Source: Syngnathus acus (Eukaryota > Chordata > Actinopteri > Syngnathiformes > Syngnathidae). From it: DNA of 64,000 nt. The notes under the pieces are model-generated. The model made no database searches. It was given only the letters and a program-made list of their open reading frames with translations, and was not told the origin of the DNA. Position numbers and translations under genes: made by a program. Shown piece by piece: positions 1 through 12,620 of the stretch. Location: contig NC_051097.1 in NCBI RefSeq assembly GCF_901709675.1, positions 2,158,539 through 2,222,538 of the forward strand, read 5' to 3'. Position 1 is the stretch's first letter. Every line of letters starts with the position of its first letter.

Positions 1-890
1 GCTGCCCACCAGCATAGACAATAATCCAGAGATTCCAGACAGATATTGAAAAACTAGCATAAGTCAATAAAAGTACAATAATTCGTATGCTTTATTAATT
101 GTATAAGAAAACACTAAGGTAAAATATAAAATATATAGAAAAAAGCTGGTGAGTAAGCATGGAGATTTTACACTGCATACAACTCCTTATAATAAACAAT
201 ATATTTATGCATAAAAAAATCACAGGTGTGGCCCTATTACTCATTAGAAATGGGCGTTTTAAAGGGGAGGGGCAAATCGAGCCCAACATTGGCACTTGTG
301 ATAGAACTGTATTAAAAAAATGCTGTCAGTGTTACCATACCCCCAGGAAAAAAAACAAAAACAGAAGAGCTTTAACGGTATTTTGGAACACTTACTGATG
401 GCCACTTTTTGGGCAGAGTCTGCTTGATTTGACACATCAGAGATCACAACTTCTCCATTGCATTGGAATTCATTGTAAATGCTATTGCTTAAAATAAACA
501 AAAACAGTTATCAATTGGCACCAAAATCTACATGGACATCTCTACTTATGACTACTTCAGCATATCCCTATCTGCAGCTGAAGTGCCGTCACGTCTATTT
601 CCTTTCACCAGTCACCAACATACGGAAACACAACGCGTTTACATTGCTCTATTGTGAACAAAGGTTTTCCAGTATGAATGCATAAAATGCACAAACATCA
701 ATAACTGACAATTCTTTTTCTGCACAAAGTCCATGAGAAAAATCATCAAAACTGACATTTGCTTTTTTGCAAATTCAAAGATGTTGACGCAGTCTGCTTT
801 TAGGCTGAAATGAGCGAGGACTTGGGCAGTTTAGAGTTCAACACAGTATCCAGGTGACGATCAAAGTAGTTTATTTATTTATTTATTTAT
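1..890. other. 3' flank of NCAPH2, no gene seen
   Basis: No coding exon is recognisable. Two pieces recur elsewhere in the window. About 254-400 resembles 6915-7050; both contain GAGCCCAACATTGGCACT. About 576-618 resembles 14328-14372; both contain TCTATTTCCTTTCA followed by AGTCACCAA. These look like copies of one or two undescribed dispersed repeats. The transcription end of NCAPH2 should fall in the last 100 bases. Confidence 0.5.
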
Positions 891-893
891 TTA
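870..893 (-). terminator. NCAPH2 stop codon and overlapping AATAAA signals
   Basis: On the minus strand the stop TAA (891-893) sits in an (AAAT)n run that contains several overlapping AATAAA hexamers. The polyadenylation signal may therefore start almost at the stop codon and give a very short 3' UTR. The hexamers are seen; their use is inferred. Confidence 0.4.
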
Positions 894-3800
894 TTTCTGA
901 AGCCCGCTGAGCAGCGTCAAGCCCATCGAGTCTACGCTCTTCTCCAAACTTGCCGCGCTGTCGATGTCCACCGTGTATTCGTTGGCCTACAAGACGCACG
1001 GTGAGGTCAATGTGATGTCACAGTGACGGCGTACAACTTACCAGGTGAAGGGAGGCCAGCAGGAACCTGCAGGCTTCAGTGCTGTCCAAGCCGTGCACAA
1101 TGGACGAGAAGGCAAGACGCCGACCTGTGCCGCCCAATGCTGACACAATCTTGCTACTGTACTCATGGATGTCTAATGGTGCACGCGCCTCCTTTTGGGG
1201 GGAATGGCATCAGGTGGGGAAAGGAGTGGGAAGAGTAGCAGCAGCAGCAGCGGCGGCAGCGGCAGCAGGAGGAGGGAGGAGGAGGAAGAAGAGGAGGCGG
1301 CTGACCTGCCAAAGGAGTTTGGGACGGATCTGCTCCTCCCACTTTTGGACACGGTGGGACAAGGCAGTCTCTTGTGTGTATTCTCGACAGTTCCCCATCA
1401 TCTGCTCCTAAACACGCATGCACGCACGTGACACTATCTCATTTTGTGGGAGGCATCATCACTTACCACTCGCAGCTTGACCAACTCCTCGTAAGTCAGC
1501 TCAGCTTCTGCAAGCCAACATTTGCAAGTCACCAAGTCAGAAATCCATCCATCGGTCCTTTCAACTCACCTCCAGACACGTCATCTCCTGCCGCAAACGC
1601 TTCCTGCTCCATGTTGTCTTCATCTGCATCTATACACACATGTACATAACGTACCGCTCAGGTGTGCGTATGTGCATGTGTGAGTGCTTGCGCATGTTAC
1701 CCAGAAGGTCGCGCTCCCCGAGTCCATCCATAGGATCCTGGCGCTTTTCTTGGGTCTCTGCTTCCTCAGGCTCCAGAAGGTCCTCCTCTAAAGCATGATC
1801 TTCAACTTCTTCCTTGTTGGTTCTCTTAAAACGATTCAGCTTTCTTCTGAGGCGATGAATGTAGCCGAGGTCTGCGGTAAAACAACGGCTCCTTGTTCAG
1901 ATTTGATGTGACTTGAAGCTAAACTGCCATGTTAGCACATCAGCGGTACCGATGCAGGAGGGTCCTTCTCTGAGCTTGCGTTCTGGAAGGTCATCTGCAA
2001 GAAGAAGTAGCAGCATTGATGTAATGAAAAGGCAAAAGATGACAGTCGAAGCCTCCAGAAGGTGCCTGAGTCTGACATATTTGTTTGAACCAGGTCCTGA
2101 AGTCCTGAAGGAGCGACGCAGCCTGACGCTTCCTCTTGCCTTTGTCGTCCAAACCGGACGGAACCTTGAAGTTCTTTCCTGCAGCCAGCATCGGAGTGGT
2201 CAAGTCCACCTCTGAACTGAGCTGAATACCCTCATCCCCTCCCCATTGAAGGCATACCTGGCTGGAAAGGTGTGTCCGCTCCCAGTGTGGCGTACGGGTC
2301 ATGAAGTGGCCACAAGTTGTGTTGAAACAGAACGTTGAAAACAGGGAGGGGGGGGTTTGGGCACCATACAGCAGGGCGCGCCGCCGCATCCATGGACACA
2401 ACCTGCTGCTGTTCTCGACTTGGAGCCTGAACACAACATGCCACACAGAGTAAAAAACAAAACACACACACACGCCGGCACTACATGCGGGCCAACCTGC
2501 TGCCTGTCGATGTACTCGTCTACTTCCTGTTGCACTTCCACTGCGGCGGCAGGAAGAAAGCTCTGCTCGGGGAGGTCAACCATGCTCTCGTGATCGTCGG
2601 CCATGACTTTGTAATCACCAGTCACGGAGCATGTACAATTGTACATGGGATGGAGAACATCCGAGGTTATGTACGTACAAAATAAGTGTGTGTGTGTGCG
2701 TGCGTGTGCGTGTGTGTTACCAGCATCCTGGCGAGGCGTACTCGTGGCAGAGGGCAGCTTCAAATCGATCAAGTCCTCATGTCCTGGCAGGAAAATATTG
2801 ATGCGAAAGTCCTTTTGGCTACACACCACCTCACCTTTGGCACTGACAGCCACATATGCACATTAAGACCTGGAGCCCATGTATTGTTGTGAGGTTAAGA
2901 CTTGCTGGCCCACCTGATGAGAGGATACTTGTGCTTGTCTCGACTTTCAGGAGGAATCAGAGACACCGGAGGGAGAGGAACCACCTTCACCCGCTACAAT
3001 AACACCAACAGCCACTTTGACTGACAGCTCACAGAAAAACCACAGGGGTGTGTGCCATTTGTGCCCAGTTGGCTTTCTGTACAGGTTGTCTTTATATATG
3101 TTCATGTACTGTAGATGCGTGTGTGTGTGTGTGTGTTAGCGTGTGTGTGCGCGCGTTCTCACCGCGCTGGCTTCCGGCTTGTCCACCCAGTCAGTTGTTC
3201 TAATGTCCAGTTCGCAAAACTGCAACGACGACAGCAGGTAAGAAACTAGATGCAGTTGTGACATTCACGCGGTGCATTTCTTACGTCGTCGTCGTCGCTG
3301 TCATCATTGTGCCCGTGCACCGCTGTTGTGCCGACATCCTCACGCCCAACCGCTTCTTTGCTTTGCCTGTCACCAGAATGAAAAAAACAAACAAAAGCAA
3401 AACAATCAGAGAAAGGCAGACTTGATGTGTTGCTTACTTGTTCTTCCTGTCTCGAATGTAGTCCAATGTTTGAAAGACCAGATTATGCAGCATCTCCACC
3501 TGCAACCACATCATCGGCATCAGAGTTGAGTCACATACAGGATAGCGCAAATTGTTCATTTCCTTGTCCAAGAGCGAGTGAGACGGCGGACATTTGCTAA
3601 AAATCCCACAATACCATGCGGCGGACTAGACTGAATGTCAACTCCGTCTTCCTTGCCAATGCATACGCCGATACGCTGGTTAGTTCGATTTGCAACTACA
3701 CTATATTAGTGGTCTCTAACAGTCTGTAGTGATGGAGAGACTGTTAGCGAGTTTGATTTGAACATACAAACTTCAACAAAGAGAACTGGATTGCTGACTC

Positions 3801-4317
3801 TCAAGCACCGCAAATGTAAATGAATCCAATTGACCAGCGTATACAAGGAAAAGACAGAGTTGACGTCCAGTATTGTCTGCTACAGTCTGATTGCAGAATG
3901 CTTAGCAGAAGAAGTGTCATAACAGCCGATTGGTCAGGCTTGATTTCTGCAAGAAACCCTGTTGGTCTTTCTCATTGAAGAACACTGAAGAAAAGTTGGA
4001 GCCTGGGTGGACATTTTAAATCAAACATCTCCAGCTTTCTGTTTACCTTCTTGCTGTAGATGCAGGCAGAACCTTGAATCAGCAGCGCCGCCTCCGCAAA
4101 GTTGAGTTGGGTTTCCCCTTCGTCCAGCGTAATGCACATATCGTCCAGCTGAAACACAGACCTTTAGAACCACATTGTGCATGTTTGTTTTGTTGGCTTG
4201 CAGTCAAACGTTTTCGACCTCTTCCAGGTAGTCGTTGAGCTCCGCCGCCAGGTCCATGTCCCAGTTTTTGATTAGCTCCCTGATAGGCTGCAGCAGGTGA
4301 GCGAATCGGCCCTCCAT
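891..4317 (-). CDS. ncaph2: NCAPH2, condensin-2 complex subunit H2 (17 coding exons, complete)
   Basis: This is the kleisin-family subunit of condensin II, which bridges the SMC2/SMC4 heads and binds the HEAT subunits during chromosome assembly. Exons (all minus, GT-AG): 4219-4317, 4047-4148, 3438-3499, 3285-3366, 3163-3219, 2914-2993, 2721-2842, 2497-2606, 2258-2426, 2077-2178, 1950-1994, 1701-1871, 1570-1629, 1467-1507, 1306-1407, 1042-1191, 891-986. Phases agree throughout and sum to 1650 bases (549 residues; human is about 605). The N-terminus matches human NCAPH2 with [15 protein letters not shown] and [15 protein letters not shown]. The middle has [15 protein letters not shown]. The C-terminus has [27 protein letters not shown], and ends [17 protein letters not shown] before a TAA. 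The start is the ATG at 4317, giving [14 protein letters not shown], which aligns with the family start. No frame break is seen. The least certain joins are exons 10-11 (donor T|gtcaga) and 7-8. Confidence 0.95.
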
Positions 4318-4350
4318 GACAGCGGGACCACCGACTGACCACACTCACAC
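4219..4350 (-). other. ncaph2: NCAPH2 first coding exon with 5' UTR, acceptor at 4350
   Basis: Minus-strand CCACGCGCAG lies just upstream of 4350 and reads as a splice acceptor. The exon then has 33 untranslated bases before the ATG at 4317. This suggests a separate non-coding exon further upstream, which a donor near 4752 would supply. Confidence 0.45.
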
Positions 4351-4751
4351 CTGCGCGTGGGCGCGCACGCACACACATACACACGCGCGCGCACACACGA
4401 ATTTCAAGACAGCTCGAAAAGAGGACTGATCGCCAGTGTAAGAACAATATACTTGGTTGGACATGTAAATGATACATTGGAAAATGTCCATGCAAACCTA
4501 CAACCCAGAGCCGAGCTTTTAACCGCAAACAAACAGATTAGTAAATGTTCAATGAAAGACGACACTACTCGGATTTATACTACTATTACTGTACTAGTGT
4601 GCTGATAAGTATATTGGCGTTGTGCCTAAGGTTGACGCATTCAGAGAAACGATAGAAAGAAGAGTCATTAAACCGACATTGACGCTTATTTAAACCCAAA
4701 CCTCGTGAGACTTTACTACTAAAAAAATCACAAAGACAAACCGCAACTCAC

Positions 4752-4860
4752 CAACGGGGCATATATAAGATCCAAGATAAAGTTGAAGGGTCTACGACAG
4801 CGTCAAAGTTCCCGGGCGAATCTTCCTCGATAATATGAAGACGACTTCCGTTTCTAACAC
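4752..4860 (-). promoter_or_regulatory. Probable NCAPH2 non-coding first exon and core promoter
   Basis: A strong donor GTGAGT reads on the minus strand at 4746-4751. About 95 bases upstream of it the minus strand has ACGGAAGT (near 4842-4850), an ETS/GABP-type site usual in promoters of housekeeping and cell-cycle genes. Position and orientation fit a promoter for NCAPH2. The transcription start is not determined. Confidence 0.35.
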
Positions 4861-4869
4861 TGATATTGA

Positions 4870-5490
4870 GAAGTGCTGCCGCATAGCGGTCGTTCTCGCG
4901 ATGTCTGCGGAACAAGTGAGTGATTGCAGTACGCAGAAGTAACTCATTTGTTTTCCTGCTATACGCAGTCAGCTTTTCATGAAAGCAAATGCACACATAT
5001 CCAGAAACCTACACAACACACTCATAATACAAGCAGGATCATGCTGAAATGAATTCATGGTTTCGTACAGCTCAGTTTGCTCGATAAGGTCATTGGTTGA
5101 GCTCTCATTATCTCACACACTCGTTAACAGCCAATCAGAGTGATCGAATTTTGCATACTGCAACTGGTGACCCATTCATTCAAGCCCTATCAAAAAATCA
5201 CAATGACACCACAAACATTTTTCGCAATTCTAAACATTAACTTTGACTTAGGTTTAATGCTTCTTCGATTACGTGCATTTGATGCCATCTAACTCTGACT
5301 GTGGATGGCAGGCGGATCAATCAGTTCTCAACACTAACTTTTATGACATATGTAATTATGCATTGAGTCATGGAATGAATTACACTTGTATATTTTGAAA
5401 ATATACACTTTAAAAGGAAGATGGCAATGAATCAAGTGAGCAATTGCATCCATGTCAAACTTTCAGGAAAGTCAGGCATCAGAATCCCTT
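4870..5490. other. Upstream of NCAPH2, no feature seen
   Basis: AT-rich unique-looking sequence. No convincing exon, repeat or RNA gene was recognised on either strand. Confidence 0.4.
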
Positions 5491-5493
5491 TGT

Positions 5494-5990
5494 CAGGGTC
5501 CGGGGTGGCATACTTCTTTTGTCCACAGGGAGCAACTGTGAGCAGAATGCAGAGGGCCCAGGTGCAACTCATCAGGCTTGTTAAAGGGGAGCTCTTTAGG
5601 AGCATACTGTCGACGAGCAGTCGCCCGAGTGTCCCTTCAGTGTGATCTTCTCCATGATTGTGCCTCTAGCTCCTCGCTCATAGTTCTCGCCTTGCTTTTC
5701 TACGCCAAGTTCTTCAGATCCTCTGGTTTGCAGTAAGATCCCCGCCACAGCCACGTTGAATTCTCTGACCAAGTCTTGTGCATTCTGCTTGGAGATTACC
5801 TCCACTGATCACCGCCAAGATCCACCCCGTTCTGGCTGAACTCCTCACGCTCCGCCACTGCTGCCCCGCTCCGTGCTCCTGGCTCCGATCATCCCGCTCT
5901 ACCTCCACTGCAGCTCCTCCAATAAACATTCCTCACTCATTCTGGATGTCTGAGTTGGTTTTTCTGCATGTGGGTCAAATCAATCACTAA
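5494..5990 (+). mobile_element. Possible degenerate solo LTR (Gypsy-like)
   Basis: The stretch starts with TGTCAGGGTCCGGGGTGG. Near its end it has CCAATAAACATTCC (polyadenylation-like signal) followed by TCTGCATGTGGGTCAAATC, an arrangement like the R-U5 part of fish Ty3/Gypsy LTRs. No second LTR, no internal coding and no clear target duplication were found, so this is a tentative call. Confidence 0.3.
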
Positions 5991-6117
5991 ACGATGACAC
6001 CCTTGGTTAGTGGTGGCCAGAACGGTAGCTCCACCCTGGCCTGTGAAAACTCACCAAGCAAACACAAGGTGACCGACCACAATGCTGGACTTGTTCAGCG
6101 TCTTTCATTAAACATTT

Positions 6118-6858
6118 CCATCCATCCATCCATTTTCTTCCGCTTATCCAGGGTCGGGTCGCGGGGGCAGCAGCTTTAGGAGGCACTTCCAGACTTCCCT
6201 TTCCCCAGCCACTTCATCCAGCTCATCCCGGGGGATCCCAAGGCGTTCACAGGCCAGCCGAGAGACATAGTCTCTCCAGCACGTCCTGGGTCGTCCACGG
6301 GGTCTTGCCCGGAACACCTCCCCAGGGAGGCGTCCAGGAGGAATCCTGATGAAATGCCCGAGCCACCTCATCTGGCTCCTTTCAACGTGGAGGAGCATCT
6401 GCTCTACTCCGAGTCTCTCACGGATGACTGAGCTTCTCACCTTATCTCTAAGGGAGAGCCCGGACACCCTGTGGAGGAAACTCATTTCGGTCGCTTGTAT
6501 CCGGGATCTCGTTCTTTCGGTCACAACCCATAGCTCGTGACCATAGGTGAGCGTAGGAGCGTAGATCGACCGGTAAATTGAGATCTTTGCCTTTTGGCTC
6601 AGCTCTCTCTTCACCACGACGGACCGATACAGAGTCCGCATTATTGCCAAGATACTTGAACTCCTCCACTTGGGGCAGGATCTCATCCCCGATCCGGAGA
6701 GGGCATTCCACCCTTTTCCGACCGAGGACCATGGACTCGGATTTGGAGGTGCTGACTCTCATCCCGACCGCTTCACACTCGGCTGCGAACCGCTCCAGTG
6801 AGAGCTGGAGATCACGGCTTGAAGAAACTAACAGCACCACGTCGTCTGCAAAAAGCAG
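6118..6858 (-). pseudogene. 5'-truncated Rex3-like LINE, 3' end of reverse transcriptase ORF
   Basis: The minus-strand reading is nearly the same protein as the C-terminal part of the Rex3 copy at 41637-44995: [18 protein letters not shown], then [16 protein letters not shown], and an end in PPRPDPG. It lies in two frames (6448-6840 and 6144-6686) because of small deletions around 6600-6650, where the sequence between KYLG and the arginine-rich stretch is lost. The 3' end runs straight into (GGAT)n (plus-strand CCATCCATCCATCC near 6118), the usual tail of this family. It is truncated at about the FADD motif, as is normal for 5'-truncated LINEs. Confidence 0.85.
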
Positions 6859-6914
6859 TAATCAAACATTAAACATTTCGATTTCGTCAATCATTATTAA
6901 CATTGGGAAGTCAT

Positions 6915-7050
6915 CTTAAATGGAGGGTAGAGCGAGCCCAACATTGGCACTTATGTGATACACCTCTATTAAGAAATTATGTCAGTGCTCCAATTCCCCC
7001 CTGAAAATAGCTTAGATTTAACGTATTTTGGTAAAGAAGTACACGCCCAC
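6915..7050. repeat. Dispersed repeat shared with 254-400
   Basis: Aligns by eye with 254-400: GAGCCCAACATTGGCACT, then TCTATTAA/TGTATTAA, GTCAGTG, CCCCC and ACG(G)TATTTTGG appear in the same order and spacing. No known family was recognised. Confidence 0.45.
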
Positions 7051-7552
7051 TTTGTCTCAGTAATTATAGGCCGGTTTCAAATCTCCCATTCATAGCAAAA
7101 ATTCTTGAAAAAGTAGCGCGGCAGCTTATTGATTACATGGTCGCCAATAATCGATTTGAATCTTTTCAGTCAGGTTTTAGAGCTAATCATTCCACCGAGA
7201 TAGCATTTGCTAAAGTGACTAATGATCTCCTCATAGCTATGGATTCAAACACCTCATCGGTATTATTATTACTCGATCTTAGTGCTGCCTGCGACACTGT
7301 AGTCTTCAATATTTTATTACAGCGCCTGAAAACCTGCGTTAGTATTTCCGGGTCGGCACTTCGCTGGTTTAATTCCTATCTATCTGGCAGGAGCCACCGA
7401 GTGGTCCATGGCAATACGACCTCTGAGCTCAATAACGTTTCATGTGTCCTGTACTCGGACCAATACTATTTAGTAATTAATTATATGATTCCGCTTGGGG
7501 ACATAATACGTAAATACAACATTAGTTTTCAATGTTACGCGGATGACACCTA

Positions 7553-8661
7553 CCGTATTTTCCGCCCTAAAAGGCGCACCTAAAAACCTAAAATTTTCTC
7601 AAAAGCCGACAGTGCGCCTTATAGGCCAGTGCGCCTTATATATGGATCAATTGATGAATTTGTTGATCCATACTGGTTGTACACAGTGCTCTGCCAAAAT
7701 GTTTCAGTACGTTTTAGTACGACTAGTAAATTACAAGGTCGCATCGCTTCCCAACATTACGGTAACTGTAGTCAGGGGGCGTCACCGAATAGCTGTTGTA
7801 CCCGCGAGGCTATTTCATTTAAAAATAGGCTGCTCTGTCAATGTTTCGAGTAAATCTACGGATCGATATGGAAGGGAAACATAGGTAAGTAGTACCAATG
7901 CGTTAGATCGAACTTTAGTCAGTTCCGATCATTTTATAGGAGATCGTTTGAGAAACGCGATTGTTTACACTTTGCTGAGGCTCATGGGAGATTGCGAGCT
8001 GAGGCTCGTGGGACTATGCGGATGGCTAATGCTATGACGATAGCTGCTATACGTACCAGGCTATTTCATGTGAAAATAGGCTGCTCTGTTAATGTTTCGA
8101 GTAAATCTACGGATCGATATGGAAGGGAAACATAGGTAAGTAGTACCAATGCGTTAGATCGAACTTTAGTCAGTTCCGATCATTTTATAGGAGATCGTTT
8201 GAGAAACGCGATTGTTTACACTTTGCTGAGGCTCATGGGCGATTGCGAGCTGAGGCTCGTGGGACTTTGCGGATGGCTAATGCTATGACGATAGCTGCTA
8301 TACGTACCAGGCTATTTCATGTGAAAATAGGCTGCTCTGTTAATGTTTCGAGTAAATCTACGGATCGATATGGAAGGGAAACATAGGTAAGTAGTACCAA
8401 TGCGTTAGATCGAACTTTAGTCAGTTCCGATCATTTTATAGGAGATCGTTTGAGAAACGCGATTGTTTACAGAGGGCTCGTTGGTTATTGGCTAGTGGAT
8501 GCATACCGCAACCCTAATCAACCTCAGTTTGTTGCAGTATAGCTTCTATTTTATGCGCCTTATAATCCGGTGCGCCTTATATATGGACAAAGTTTTAAAA
8601 TAGGCCGTTCATTGAAGGTGCGCCTTATAACCCGGTGCGCCTTTTAGGGCGGAAAATACGG
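7553..8661. mobile_element. Inverted-repeat DNA element with internal 251-bp array (3 units)
   Basis: The ends are long inverted repeats: CCGTATTTTCCGCCCTAAAA on the left and its complement TTTTAGGGCGGAAAATACGG on the right, flanked by TA on both sides. TA duplication is typical of Tc1/mariner-type transposition. Subterminal GTGCGCCTTATA motifs recur near both ends. No transposase is visible, so it is non-autonomous. It inserted into the L2-like RT. Length is 1109 bases. Confidence 0.85.
7807..8475. repeat. 251-bp tandem repeat, about 2.7 units
   Basis: The landmark AGGCTATTTCAT occurs at 7807, 8058 and 8309, exactly 251 bases apart. The unit holds GATCGATATGGAAGGGAAAC and TCAGTTCCGATCATTTTATA. 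Units 2 and 3 share GTGAAAATAGG and CTATGACGATAGC, which differ from the other array at 46250. Confidence 0.95.
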
Positions 8662-8889
8662 TAATTATATATGCTGTTATCGATGACCAATGCACGGGAC
8701 TGTTGTAATCTTGAGGCGTGCCTTGCAGAGATTAAACAATGGATGTCTCTCAATTTCCTTCGTTTTAACCCCGATAAAACTGAGATGTTGATAATTGGTA
8801 ATAACATAGCAATAAAACGTATTATATCAGAGAGATGTAAAGAGAAATAGATTCCAAGGAAATAATCAATAAAAAGAGGGTTTTATTGT

Positions 8890-8950
8890 CATAGGCTCCA
8901 GCATGCCCTCGACCCCCGTGGGGACAAGCGGTATAGAAAATGGATGGATG
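8890..8950 (+). mobile_element. 3' end of a tRNA-derived SINE
   Basis: Only the tail of the SINE family described at 10969 is present: ATAGGCTCCAGCATGCCC, then CCCCGTGGGGACAAGCGG and AAAATGGATGGATG. Confidence 0.75.
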
Positions 8951-9048
8951 TACCTTAGAGACACATAGAGATACATACGTTCCGTAATTTACAGTATGTA
9001 AACTTCAAACTAACTTAGCTTGTTGTTGTTTTTTTTACATTTCATATA

Positions 9049-9859
9049 CTGTAATTTTCGGACTATAAATCGCGTATTTTTTCACAGTTTGGGTGGGGGG
9101 GCAACTTATAATGAGGAGCGACTTATATGTGAATTCTTTCAAAAATTTTGAAAAAAAAAGTGAAACCGCGATAAACGAACCGCGATGTAGCAAGGGATTA
9201 CTGTCATTTGAATTTCAATTGACATCAGCAGCGCTGACATACACGTTTACCAAACTCACGTCTTTCCTTGTACTTTGTTAACGCTACAATATAGTTATAT
9301 ACTAGATCTGTGGAATAACGATGAGGCTGACGTCAGGGCGCACGCGCGGCGTTGTTGATAAAGGACGAGGAATTTGATCGATGGATTTAATGATTTGGAG
9401 TGACACAGATGGTTTGATCATATTATTGCTTATATAATAGTTATTTGATATATAATTTATATATCGTTATGTGGGCCTGTGGAATATTTTGAAGTGCAAG
9501 CGCCGTCAGCGGCGCGCACCCATTGTTGACAAAGGACGATCGATGGATTTAATGAATTGGAGTGACACAGATGGTTTTATAAACGTGTTATTTATGTAAT
9601 AGTTTTTTTTAATAACTCTGAATGTTACGTCAGGCCCGTTCTCAGCTCTTCGTTTGTGTTTATGTCACGTTAGCATACCTATCGTTTAGCCTGTTGCTCA
9701 TTCATGTCTGTTCTTGGTGTTGGATTTTGTCGAATAAATTTCCCCCCAAAATGCGACTTATACTCCGGAGCGACTTATTTATGTTTTTTTCACGTTATTG
9801 TGCATTTTATGGCTAATGCGACCTATATTCTGGAGCGACTTTTAGTCCGAAAATTACAG
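9049..9859. mobile_element. Inverted-repeat DNA element, TAAGTCGC family, short form
   Basis: The left end CTGTAATTTTCGGACTATAA mirrors the right end TTTAGTCCGAAAATTACAG, with TA on both sides. Inside are GGAGCGACTTAT motifs near both ends. Same family as 26048-27102, 48414-49981, 59424-61052 and 62267-63614, but without the 118-bp array. No coding capacity. Confidence 0.8.
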
Positions 9860-10407
9860 TATATCTTTTCTATTTTTCAGTTTTTTTTATCCAACTTACA
9901 TAACATTAACTTAAAGCTAACTTAGCTTATTTATTTTTTATATTTGTTTTATGTTTTCGTTTTAACTTTCATCTTCACCCTCTACACTTCCACTCAATTC
10001 AGGCTTTCTTTTCTTTGCTTCACTTTCCTCCTCACCATCACTCGACCGCTTTGCAGATTTTTTAAAGAAAGGCGTTCCATCTCTTCCAGGGTGGAACCAA
10101 TTCTGGACCAGAACAGCCTGATGGAATGAGTGCTGTGTTTTGAAATTAGCACGTGTGCTTCCACACCTGTTGGATGCGGTTATTGAAGAGGGAGCAACAG
10201 CAATGTGTACATACTCTTATTAGTTCATAGAAGTTACTCTATCATTTCAATCGATGTGTAAATATTCCTATTAATTTATATACTTTTTATGTCAATCAAT
10301 GTGTAAATACTCTTATTAATTTATACAAACATAGTTGCTCAATCAGAGCACAGACACGGCACACAGAGCTCAGTTAATTTCCATGACAGACAAAACATTC
10401 AGTAGAT

Positions 10408-12619
<2,212 letters not shown>

Positions 12620-12620
<1 letters not shown>

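Larger units (their letters stand above)
7060..8850 (+). pseudogene. L2-like LINE reverse transcriptase fragment, split by a DNA element
   Basis: Plus-strand reading before the interruption has SNLPFIAKILEKVA, FQSGFRANHSTEIAFAKVTN, LLLLDLSAACDTV and QCYADDT (RT catalytic motif). After the element the reading resumes as WMSLNFLRFNPDKTEM and LIIGNN, the RT C-terminal side. Order and spacing match L2/CR1-group LINEs, and the nearest relative in the window is at 52262-56270. The insertion at 7553-8661 sits directly behind the YADD box. There are also frame losses between the VVHG and YADD parts. Not functional. Confidence 0.75.

Noticed and set aside
1079-1411. Alanine- and arginine-rich frames over 1230-1300
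   Set aside because: Trinucleotide-rich sequence within an NCAPH2 intron (between exons 15 and 16), read in the wrong strand.
7809-8475. CRISPR-like or tRNA cluster interpretation of the regular repeats
   Set aside because: Units are 251 bases, directly abutting, without spacers or tRNA structure, in a vertebrate genome.
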